DNA of 48,410 bases, from NCBI GenBank assembly GCA_017540585.1, contig JAFYAT010000044.1, positions 1-48,410 of the forward strand, in the 5' to 3' direction. Origin of the DNA: Bacteroidaceae bacterium. GTDB taxonomy: Bacteria; Bacteroidota; Bacteroidia; Bacteroidales; Bacteroidaceae. The notes under the pieces are model-generated. The model made no database searches and was not told the origin of the DNA. It saw only the letters and a program-made list of their open reading frames with translations. Position 1 is the stretch's first letter; each line of letters starts with the position of its first letter. Made by a program: the position numbers and the translations under genes. This document shows positions 26,791 to 34,053 of this stretch, piece after piece.

Positions 26791-27573
26791 CTACATAAGT
26801 CCTGCCTTGAGCGAACGAATCACGGCAGAGTTGAAACCAGCATGGTCAAGTTCGTTGAGTCCCTTGATGGTTACTCCACCAGGAGTAGTAACCTTGTCGA
26901 TAGCCTCTTCAGGATGCCAACCTGTCTCCTTGAGAAGGCTGACAGCCCCCTGCATAGTCTGGAGTGCAATCTGTTTTGCCTGCTGAGGATAAAATCCCAT
27001 CTCGCATCCACCTTCCATCTGGGCACGGATGTAACGCATAACATAAGCAATACCGCATGATGCCATCATCATTCCTGGACCTACGAGGTTCTCGGTAACG
27101 ACGAGAGTGTCGCCACATATATCATAAAGTGACTTCACACAGTCAAGACTCTCCTGACTTGCGTTACTGCCCTTGGCAATGAAACTCATGCTTGCGCCGA
27201 ACTCAGCAGCAATGTTAGGAATGACATAGAAGAAGTTGGCAGCGTCTGTTCCGAGTGTCTCAGCAAGCTTGTCTGTCGTGAAGTTGGCAGCATCACTCAC
27301 CACAATCTGCTTCTTGAGGTCAAGCACAGGCTTTAACTCGCCAAGGACGAGAGGCATAAGCCAAGGCTTTACGACCACAACGATGACATCAGCATCCTTT
27401 ACGGCAGCCACATTGTCGGTTGTTGTCGTGATTGAGGGATATTTCTCCTTAAAACTTGCAAGAAGAGCCTCATTCTTGTCTGAGATTGTGATACTACCTA
27501 CCTTGCCACTCTTTGCCCATCCGTGGATGAGCGCGCCACCCATATTGCCAGCGCCAATAACTGTCAGTTTCAT
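26791..27573 (-). CDS. proC: Pyrroline-5-carboxylate reductase
   Basis: A 260-residue protein starting at the ATG at 27571-27573 (MKLTVIGAGNMGGAL). The longer in-frame reading adds 25 residues ahead of the dinucleotide fold and is rejected. The Rossmann motif GAGNMGG is at residues 7-13. The segments VVVVKPWLMP and the C-terminal TPGGVTIKGLNEL, where P5C reductases usually read SPGGTT, support the call. The enzyme reduces delta-1-pyrroline-5-carboxylate to L-proline with NAD(P)H, the last step of proline synthesis, in the cytosol. It is a single-gene unit, divergent from porT, ending at its own terminator. Confidence 0.95.
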   Translation of the reverse strand: MKLTVIGAGNMGGALIHGWAKSGKVGSITISDKNEALLASFKEKYPSITTTTDNVAAVKDADVIVVVVKPWLMPLVLGELKPVLDLKKQIVVSDAANFTTDKLAETLGTDAANFFYVIPNIAAEFGASMSFIAKGSNASQESLDCVKSLYDICGDTLVVTENLVGPGMMMASCGIAYVMRYIRAQMEGGCEMGFYPQQAKQIALQTMQGAVSLLKETGWHPEEAIDKVTTPGGVTIKGLNELDHAGFNSAVIRSLKAGLM

Positions 27574-27788
27574 ATTTATTTTTGTATTTGTTGTTACATG
27601 TTTTTTGAAGTAAAGAAGCGAGAAAGTCATAAGATTAAGACGTTGCATTGTTTGTCCTCAATGAGTCCTCAATTCCTCCTCATCGTTTTTAAGGAAAAAG
27701 CTTACCATCTTTTGCATCTCAGAATCTAATTCCAAGTCACTAACTTCAAAATCTTAATTCTTAATTCTTAAATCTTAAATTAAATTCT

Positions 27789-27796
27789 TAACTTTG
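27789..27796 (+). promoter_or_regulatory. Promoter -7 box of porT
   Basis: TAACTTTG followed by CGC matches TAnnTTTG. It is preceded by an AT-rich stretch of repeated AATTCTTA units without an exact -33 TTTG. The start codon at 27863 would follow a leader of about 60 nt. Confidence 0.5.
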
Positions 27797-27862
27797 CGCA
27801 AAGTTACGTATAAAGAGACAATCTTACAAAATAATTCTGTGCTTTTCTCGTTTAAAAATTGT

Positions 27863-28594
27863 ATGAGCAATTATATACAATCACATAACACAGTCCTGAG
27901 GATTGCATTACTATGTCTTCTGACCATGTCGTCAGCAATCATGTCGGCACAGACAAGGAAAGTGATGTTCCGTCCTTACATAGACCAGCGACGATTCCAC
28001 TACGGATTCTTCGTGGGTACTCACATGCAGGACATCGAGCTGAAGCACAACGGATATACGGACGAGAACGGCAACCAGTGGTTTGCAGAGACACCGAACT
28101 ACGAACCTGGATTCAGTGTCGGCATCCTCGGCGAGATGTATCTCACCAAGCATCTCTCGCTAAGGCTCATACCGTCGATGCACTTCGGAACGAAGAACAT
28201 GACATTCAGGAACGAGAAGGACTACAAGAGACAGTACATGTCGATGAAGTCAACGTACATATCCCTTCCGCTCGACCTGAAGTTCAGTGCTGAACGATTC
28301 AACAACTACCGTCCCTACATGATGGCAGGAATAAGTCCGACGCTCGACCTGACCATCAAGAGACAGAAAGAGATACTGCTGAAGAACTTTGACTGTTACC
28401 TCGAAGCAGGTATAGGATGCGATTTCTACGCTCCGTGGTTCAAGTTCATCCCCGAGATAAAATTCTGCTATGGTCTCCGCAATATCATCGAGAAGGAGCG
28501 TACAGACCTCACAGACGAGAACATGCTCATCTACACCAAGTCAATAGACTCTGGCCGCAGCAAGATGATTGTTCTGACGCTGTACTTTGAATAG
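27863..28594 (+). CDS. porT: PorT-family outer-membrane protein of type IX secretion
   Basis: A 243-residue protein. I start it at the ATG at 27863 (MSNYIQSHNTV), after which a signal peptide ends near IMSAQ. A longer reading from a TTG at 27794 overlaps the -7 box and is unlikely. After the signal come alternating beta-strands typical of an 8-stranded outer-membrane barrel: RRFHYGFFVGTHMQDIELKH, SVGILGEMYLTKHLSLRLIP, YISLPLDLKFSAERFNNYRP and LEAGIGCDFY, ending in an aromatic residue near the C-terminus (LTLYFE). Length and pattern agree with PorT of Porphyromonas gingivalis, needed for T9SS export of CTD proteins. Proteins with such tails are encoded elsewhere in this window. Confidence 0.75.
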   Translation: MSNYIQSHNTVLRIALLCLLTMSSAIMSAQTRKVMFRPYIDQRRFHYGFFVGTHMQDIELKHNGYTDENGNQWFAETPNYEPGFSVGILGEMYLTKHLSLRLIPSMHFGTKNMTFRNEKDYKRQYMSMKSTYISLPLDLKFSAERFNNYRPYMMAGISPTLDLTIKRQKEILLKNFDCYLEAGIGCDFYAPWFKFIPEIKFCYGLRNIIEKERTDLTDENMLIYTKSIDSGRSKMIVLTLYFE

Positions 28595-28600
28595 GAGGAT

Positions 28601-28680
28601 GGCCCCCTCCCGACCTTCCCTGAGGGAGGAGAGGAGCGGACCCTCTCCCCAGCCCTCCCCCTCTATGGGAAGGGAGAAGT
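28601..28680. repeat. GC-rich REP-like element
   Basis: GGCCCCCTCCCGACCTTCCC followed by TGAGGGAGG, then a second CCCTCTCCCCAGCCCTCCCC and GGGAAGGGAG, is a run of C-rich then G-rich sequence that can fold on itself. It is similar to the elements at 18767, 18902, 29799 and 31154. Confidence 0.75.
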
Positions 28681-28777
28681 TACCATAGGGGCGAGGAGCT
28701 AGATAAAATAAAACAGCTAGCCCCTCCGCAAGAACTTAAAAACTTAAAAACTCAAGAACTTAAAAACTTACACACAA

Positions 28778-29788
28778 GTGTATTCAATAATAATTCCAGT
28801 ATATAATCGTCCTGACGAGGTGGACGAGCTACTCGAAAGTCTGACGACACAGACGGTGAAGGACTTCGAGGTAATCATCGTCGAAGATGGTTCGCAGAAG
28901 ACTTGCAAGGATGTGTGCAACAAGTACGTCGGCAAACTTGACATCAAATATTACCTGAAGGAGAACGGAGGACCGGGCCCTGCACGCAACTATGGCGTGG
29001 AAAAGGCACAAGGCGACTACGTCCTTATTCTCGACTCCGACTGCGTGATACCTTCTGGTTATCTTGCAGCAATAGAGGCAGAGCTGAACGCCAACCCTTG
29101 CGATGCCTTCGGAGGACCAGATGCCGCACACGAGTCGTTCACGGACATACAGAAAGCCATAAGCTACTCCATGACATCATTCTTCACGACTGGTGGCATA
29201 CGTGGGGGCAAGAAGAAACTGGACAAGTTTTACCCTCGCTCATTCAACATGGGAATGAAGCGAAGCGTATATAACAATCTCAACGGATTCTCAAAGATGC
29301 GCTTCGGAGAGGACATAGATTTCAGCTACCGAATATTCGAGAACGGCTACACGTGCCGACTATTTCCAGAAGCGTGGGTATGGCACAAGAGACGAACAGA
29401 CATGAGGAAATTCTTCAAGCAGGTGTTCAACTCAGGCATAGCGCGCATCAACCTTGAGAAGCGTCACCCAGGGACTATGAAACTGGTACACATGCTCCCA
29501 ATGGTGTTCACGGTAGGAGTGATATTCCTCGTGGCACTCGCAATAGTATCCGCTTTCACGTTCCCTACCCTCTGGTGGATTCCACTCTGTCCATTATTGC
29601 TCTACATGCTCCTTATCTTCACAGATTCGAGCATCGTGAACAAGAGTGTGAAGATAGGTGTACTAAGCATCATTGCAGCCTACGTCCAGTTGATGGGTTA
29701 CGGCTTAGGATTCATCAAGGCATGGTGGTTACGCTGCGTACTCGGCAAGAGCGAGTTTGCTGCATTTGAGAAGAATTTCTATAAATAA
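28778..29788 (+). CDS. Family 2 glycosyltransferase, membrane-anchored
   Basis: A 336-residue protein. The only usable start in the open frame is GTG at 28778 (reads MYSIIIPVYNRPDEV), which matches the family N-terminus exactly; an in-frame stop lies 31 nt upstream. The GT-A fold is clear: IIIPVYN, EVIIVEDGS, NGGPGPARNYG, the metal-binding DSD (86-88) in LILDSDC, and GEDIDFSYRI with a following WVWHKRR. Two or three C-terminal membrane helices (about 240-265, 270-290, 300-320) anchor it to the inner membrane. It transfers a sugar from a nucleotide donor, probably in polysaccharide or lipid-linked glycan synthesis; donor and acceptor are unknown. It sits between porT and radC, with GC-rich repeats in both gaps. 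Confidence 0.9.
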   Translation: MYSIIIPVYNRPDEVDELLESLTTQTVKDFEVIIVEDGSQKTCKDVCNKYVGKLDIKYYLKENGGPGPARNYGVEKAQGDYVLILDSDCVIPSGYLAAIEAELNANPCDAFGGPDAAHESFTDIQKAISYSMTSFFTTGGIRGGKKKLDKFYPRSFNMGMKRSVYNNLNGFSKMRFGEDIDFSYRIFENGYTCRLFPEAWVWHKRRTDMRKFFKQVFNSGIARINLEKRHPGTMKLVHMLPMVFTVGVIFLVALAIVSAFTFPTLWWIPLCPLLLYMLLIFTDSSIVNKSVKIGVLSIIAAYVQLMGYGLGFIKAWWLRCVLGKSEFAAFEKNFYK

Positions 29789-29798
29789 AGGGACGGGC

Positions 29799-29829
29799 GG
29801 CCCCCTCCCAGCCTCCCCTAAGGGAGGAG
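29799..29829. repeat. GC-rich REP-like element
   Basis: GGCCCCCTCCCAGCCTCCCC followed by TAAGGGAGGA: the CCTCCC part can pair with GGGAGG. This is the cleanest short copy of the family. Confidence 0.75.
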
Positions 29830-29902
29830 ATGGATGACAGAGGCATCAGGACATTAAAACCTGATAACCTTCAACCTGACAACCTTCAAACCTAAAATAA
29901 AC

Positions 29903-30589
29903 ATGAGTCACATCACAATAAAAGACCTGTCGGCAGAAGACCGACCAAGAGAGAAGCTACTCGAAAAGGGAGTAGATGCACTGACAGTAGCAGAGTTGCT
30001 GGCAATACTCATTGGTGGCGGTTCGACAAAACAGACTGCGGTGGAACTGATGCAAGACGTAATGAACTCATGTGACGGCAAACTGACACGTCTCTCCATG
30101 ATGACCGTGGACGAATTGAAGGAATTTAATGGAATAGGAGATGCAAGGGCTCTGACCATACTTGCAGCAGCCGAGATAGGACGTCGCCGAGCGTTGGAGG
30201 ATGCAGACAAGATAAAGCAGTTCAGCACAGGACAGGATGTGTTTGACTACATGCAACCACGAGTGCGCGATCTCGACCACGAAGAGAGTTGGGCAATACT
30301 ACTCAACAACAACGCCTCACTCCTCAAGCTGGTGCACCTGAGTCAGGGAGGAAGAACAGAGACCGCCGTTGACTCCAGAGTACTGATGGAAAAAGCCATA
30401 CTTGCCAAAGCGACATGCTTTATCCTTGTGCACAACCATCCAAGCGGAAAGATGATACCGAGCAACGCCGACAATGACATTACACGCAAGGTAAAACAAG
30501 TAGGCGACATAATGAACATCCGAATGCTTGACCACGTAATAGTATCAAACAACGACTACTATTCGTATGCAGAGAACGGAAGACTATAG
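29903..30589 (+). CDS. radC: RadC family JAMM-domain protein
   Basis: A 228-residue protein with the full family layout. An N-terminal helical UPF0758 domain (EDRPREKLLEKGVDALTVAE, then LLAILIGGG) contains a helix-hairpin-helix-like FNGIGDARALTILAA. The C-terminal JAB1/MPN-type metalloprotease fold has H-x-H-x7-S-x2-D formed by His177, His179, Ser187 and Asp190 in LVHNHPSGKM to SNAD. RadC proteins are widespread. The old link to DNA repair is doubtful and the substrate is unknown. The start ATG follows a short REP-containing gap after the glycosyltransferase. Confidence 0.95.
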   Translation: MSHITIKDLSAEDRPREKLLEKGVDALTVAELLAILIGGGSTKQTAVELMQDVMNSCDGKLTRLSMMTVDELKEFNGIGDARALTILAAAEIGRRRALEDADKIKQFSTGQDVFDYMQPRVRDLDHEESWAILLNNNASLLKLVHLSQGGRTETAVDSRVLMEKAILAKATCFILVHNHPSGKMIPSNADNDITRKVKQVGDIMNIRMLDHVIVSNNDYYSYAENGRL

Positions 30590-30600
30590 CCACCTTTGGT

Positions 30601-30804
30601 GGAGTTAAAAGTTAAAAATTAGAAGTTAAAAGTTTAGTTTGTGAGTTTTTAAGTTTTTTAGTTATTGCGGGAACAGAATAAACGCAAAACATAAAACTCA
30701 AGAGTGCAAAAACTCAAGAACCAACAAACTTAAAAACTCACAAACTTACGAACTCACAAACTTAATAACTTAAAAACTCACAAACTCAAAAATATAAAAA
30801 CTTA
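30601..30804. repeat. Decamer AT repeats in inverted orientation
   Basis: The left part (30601-30660) has GTTTGTGAGTTTTTAAG-type units. The right part (30691-30804) has the reverse, such as CTTAAAAACTCACAAACT. At least 18 nt are exactly complementary (about 30635-30653 with 30729-30748). The gap between radC and the next gene holds nothing else. Confidence 0.75.
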
Positions 30805-30814
30805 ACAAAAAGAT

Positions 30815-31153
30815 ATGATAGAGAAAAGCGAAATAGAAGACAAGACAATTGAGATGCTCAAGACCGTATTCGACCCTGAGATACCAGTCAACGTGTACGA
30901 CCTGGGCATGATATACAAGATTGAAGTCATAGACTCGACTGAGCCTGAAGGCGAAGACGTCTATGACCTCAATATAGACATGACTTTCACAGCACCAAAC
31001 TGTCCAGCTGCCGACTTCATCCTTGAGGACATCAACCAGAAGCTCACAAGCATCCACGGAGTGAAGAACGCAAACGTGGAAGTTGTCTTTGAGCCAGAAT
31101 GGACAAAGGACATGATGAGCGAAGAGGCAAAACTGGACTTGGGCTTTATGTAA
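30815..31153 (+). CDS. DUF59/MIP18 family protein, SufT-like iron-sulfur assembly factor
   Basis: A 112-residue single-domain protein. The opening EDKTIEMLKTVFDPEIPVNV then YDLGMIYKI is the hallmark of the DUF59/MIP18 family, as is the later TFTAPNCPAADFI with its conserved Cys. Homologues (SufT, PaaD, eukaryotic MIP18) help mature iron-sulfur proteins. It is cytosolic. No suf operon is adjacent, so the SufT role is by family. The start ATG follows the AT decamer repeat region with no usable alternative. Downstream come a REP-like element and lpxH. Confidence 0.9.
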   Translation: MIEKSEIEDKTIEMLKTVFDPEIPVNVYDLGMIYKIEVIDSTEPEGEDVYDLNIDMTFTAPNCPAADFILEDINQKLTSIHGVKNANVEVVFEPEWTKDMMSEEAKLDLGFM

Positions 31154-31182
31154 GGCCCCCCAGCCCCCAAAGGGGGCGGCCT
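31154..31182. repeat. GC-rich REP-like hairpin
   Basis: GGCCCCCCAGCCCCC and GGGGGCGGCC around an AAA loop start directly after the stop codon. It may act as a transcript-end or stability hairpin. Confidence 0.75.
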
Positions 31183-31276
31183 CAGGGACAATACAATAAA
31201 GAATAACTAGAACGGCTAGATAAAAGAAAATCTAGAACAACTAGAGCTTCTAGCCCCTCTAGAAAACCATATAAAT

Positions 31277-32119
31277 ATGAAGAATATCTACTTCTTGAGT
31301 GACGCACACCTTGGTTGTCGTGCCATAGCTCACAAAAGAACTCATGAGCGACGCCTCGTCAACTTTCTCGACAAGATAAAGGACAAGGCGGAAGCCATCT
31401 ATTTGCTTGGCGACATGTTCGACTTTTGGTTTGAATACAAGCAGGTAGTGCCAAAAGGATATACACGTTTTCTCGGCAAGCTGTCCGAACTTACGGACAT
31501 GGGCGTGGAAATTCACTACTTCACAGGCAACCACGACCAGTGGATGAATGACTACCTCGTGAATGAATGCGGTGTGATTCTGCACAAGGAAGAGTGCGTA
31601 TGTGAGATAAGGGGCAAGGTGTTCTTCCTCGCACATGGCGATGGTCTTGACTATCGCGACCACAATTGGAGAACACAGATCCTGTTCAGTATATTTAAGA
31701 GTAACACGTTACGTGCACTGACACGCAAACTCATACACCCTGACTTCCTGTATGACTTCGGACTCAACTGGGCAAAGCACAGCAGGACAAAGCGCAAGGG
31801 TGGCAACATGGACGAGCGTCAGGACTTTGACAATACCACAAAATTAGTAGGTTACGAGAGTGCTGACACCAACGGTGAGGAACCTTACAAGGGAGAGGAC
31901 AAGGAAGGACTTGTACTCTTTGCAAAGGACTATCTCAAGACGCATCCAGACATCAACTATTTCATCTTCGGTCACCGTCACATTGAGCTTGACCTTATCT
32001 TTGGTGAGAACTCACGTCTCATCCTTCTAGGCGAGTGGATGACTCTATTCACCTATGCAGTATTCAATGGCGAGACAATGATTGTAGATAACTTCATCGA
32101 GGGAGAAAGCGAGATTTAG
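31277..32119 (+). CDS. lpxH: UDP-2,3-diacylglucosamine diphosphatase
   Basis: A 280-residue calcineurin-like metallophosphoesterase with all five metal-ligand blocks: D9-A-H11 (FLSDAHLG), G45-D46 (LLGDMFDFWFE), G84-N85-H86-D87 (TGNHDQW), H120-G121-D122 (AHGDGLDY) and G232-H233-R-H235 (FGHRHIEL). The FDFWFEYK and WRTQILFSIF segments are specific to LpxH over other phosphoesterases. It hydrolyses UDP-diacylglucosamine to lipid X and UMP in lipid A synthesis, at the inner membrane face. The SADTNGEEPYKGED stretch (about 195-208) looks like a loop insertion. It lies 66 nt ahead of the M64 lipoprotein gene, possibly co-transcribed. Confidence 0.95.
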   Translation: MKNIYFLSDAHLGCRAIAHKRTHERRLVNFLDKIKDKAEAIYLLGDMFDFWFEYKQVVPKGYTRFLGKLSELTDMGVEIHYFTGNHDQWMNDYLVNECGVILHKEECVCEIRGKVFFLAHGDGLDYRDHNWRTQILFSIFKSNTLRALTRKLIHPDFLYDFGLNWAKHSRTKRKGGNMDERQDFDNTTKLVGYESADTNGEEPYKGEDKEGLVLFAKDYLKTHPDINYFIFGHRHIELDLIFGENSRLILLGEWMTLFTYAVFNGETMIVDNFIEGESEI

Positions 32120-32185
32120 AATAATTATAAATTAAGAATTCAAAATAATAACAATATAACAAGAGAATAAATAGCATAATAAGCA

Positions 32186-33919
32186 ATGTTTATGAGACAG
32201 AAATCTATCTTATTCATAGGAGGCATATTCCTTTGTCTCCTTGCTTTGGTCTGTTCATGCAGCGAAGACAATGACGGACTGGAACTGAGAGCTGAGTTGT
32301 TCGGAGAGAACGTGCTCATCACCTCTAACGTAAAGATTAACGGTACACGAACTACCATGCAGGACGATGAGGGAAACATGGACCTAATGTGGCAGGACGG
32401 TGACTCTATCACTCTCTTCACTAAGAATGGTACGTACGCTTACTTTGGCTCTATACAGAGAGATGGCTCTACGGTTGTGTTTACAGCTTTCCCTGGTTCA
32501 CATAAACTGGAGGCAGAAGAGGGCGAAAAGGTGTATGCAGTACTCGACAAGAGATTCATCGGCATCAATGTGAAGGACAACCACATGATAGCAAACAAGG
32601 ATGCGGGCAACTTCTGCTACAACAGTAAGAAGTCAGTACACGGTCTCGTGATGTACAGCGTAGGTACTGTGAAGGACGGCAAGCTTGTCCTCGACTTCAA
32701 GCACATGTTCGCTTTCCTCAAGTTAACAGTGGAAAAGGAGAAAATGGAAGGCAAGAACTACCTCGTGGTATTTGCCAAGAATGCATCAATATATCCTAAG
32801 GCTACGTTCGACTTCGACATAAGCAGCGGTAAGTTCTCCGACGACACATACAAGGGTGCATACGACTGCGTATTCATTCCTAAGGAGGTCATGGAAGCTG
32901 AGGACGACTACTACACAGCCTACTTGCCAGTATTCCCAACAGAGGGCAATATGACATACCACCTTGCAGCAGTCAAGGAGAATGAGCTCGAGATAAACAA
33001 GTCACTCTTCCTTATTGACGAGCCAGAGACTGGTATCAAGGCAGGTCAGACATTCACGATAAACACAAAGGAGTCTATCGTAAGATCAACAGACAAGAGT
33101 AATGATGGAGAAGACCTTATCATGCAACAGGCAAGCGAAGGTGACGGCATAAAGTTGTTCTTCATAGGACGCGGATTTACAGACAAGGACATCTCAAGCG
33201 GTAAGTACGACAAGGTGATGAAACGTGAAATGGAGCGTTTCTTTGCAGTAGAACCATACAAGACATTCCGCAAGTACTTCACTTGCTATTGTATCTACAA
33301 GGTGGATGACAGCAACGACCTCGCTGCCGTTACTGATGTTACCGACAACTTCCTCTACGACACGGAAGCAAAGACAGCTGAGAAGTACGTAGAAAAGAAG
33401 ACAAGCGACGAAGTAAAGCGCATCATCGTGGTATATAACGGCAACTATGTGGCTAAAAGCTACACAAAGCATGACACCGAAGGCTCATTCACAACCCTTC
33501 TTATGGCAAACGAGAAGAACCTTGTATGTCACGAGGCAGGAGGTCACGGCTTCGCATTCCTCGGAGACGAGAACGTAGAGTTCGACGGAAATCCTACCGA
33601 TGACGACAAGAATATCATCGCCATATATCACAATGATGGAGCACTTGCCAACATCGACTACAACAAGGAGCACCCAGTATGGGAGAAATTCATCAAAAAT
33701 GCTGACTATAAGAATGAGGGCATCGGAACATACGAGGGTGCTTACTGCTACAGCAATGGCGTATATCGTCCTACTTCAAACAGTATCATGAACCTCTACA
33801 AGGAATGTGACACATTCAACGCTCCAAGTCGTGAAGCAATATACAAGGTCATCATGAAATTCCTCGGCAAGACATACAACGAAGAAGAATTTTACGAGTA
33901 CGACAAGAAGAACAGATAA
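32186..33919 (+). CDS. Lipoprotein with M64 (IgA-type) metallopeptidase domain
   Basis: A 577-residue lipoprotein: a signal peptide ends in a lipobox LVCSC near residue 26, followed by SEDND. The N-terminal region (about 30-300) has fimbrillin-like features such as RTTMQDDEG, LMWQDGDSITLF and VVFTAFPG. The C-terminal half is a peptidase M64 domain with FFIGRGFTDKD, EPYKTFRKYF and the metal site VCHEAGGHGFAFLGDE. His449 and Glu450 are followed by His454, so there is one residue more than in a textbook HExxH. M64 members include the IgA-cleaving protease of Clostridium ramosum; the substrate here is unknown. Met at 32192 is an alternative start. A strong terminator follows, shared with the convergent PL11 gene. 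Confidence 0.85.
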   Translation: MFMRQKSILFIGGIFLCLLALVCSCSEDNDGLELRAELFGENVLITSNVKINGTRTTMQDDEGNMDLMWQDGDSITLFTKNGTYAYFGSIQRDGSTVVFTAFPGSHKLEAEEGEKVYAVLDKRFIGINVKDNHMIANKDAGNFCYNSKKSVHGLVMYSVGTVKDGKLVLDFKHMFAFLKLTVEKEKMEGKNYLVVFAKNASIYPKATFDFDISSGKFSDDTYKGAYDCVFIPKEVMEAEDDYYTAYLPVFPTEGNMTYHLAAVKENELEINKSLFLIDEPETGIKAGQTFTINTKESIVRSTDKSNDGEDLIMQQASEGDGIKLFFIGRGFTDKDISSGKYDKVMKREMERFFAVEPYKTFRKYFTCYCIYKVDDSNDLAAVTDVTDNFLYDTEAKTAEKYVEKKTSDEVKRIIVVYNGNYVAKSYTKHDTEGSFTTLLMANEKNLVCHEAGGHGFAFLGDENVEFDGNPTDDDKNIIAIYHNDGALANIDYNKEHPVWEKFIKNADYKNEGIGTYEGAYCYSNGVYRPTSNSIMNLYKECDTFNAPSREAIYKVIMKFLGKTYNEEEFYEYDKKNR

Positions 33920-33953
33920 CACGCTACGACTTCTTTCGCACTACATAAAATTT

Positions 33954-33994
33954 ATGCCTCCAGTAACAGAGTACATGCTCGTTACTGGAGGCAT
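33954..33994. terminator. Bidirectional terminator between M64 and PL11 genes
   Basis: ATGCCTCCAGTAAC (33954-33967) pairs perfectly with 33981-33994 (14 bp), with AT-rich flanks on both sides (AAATTT, TTTATTA). Confidence 0.85.
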
Positions 33995-34053
33995 TTATTA
34001 TGCAGATTAGCAAGATTATTCAAGTTTAGCAAGTACTCAACTTGATAATATTA

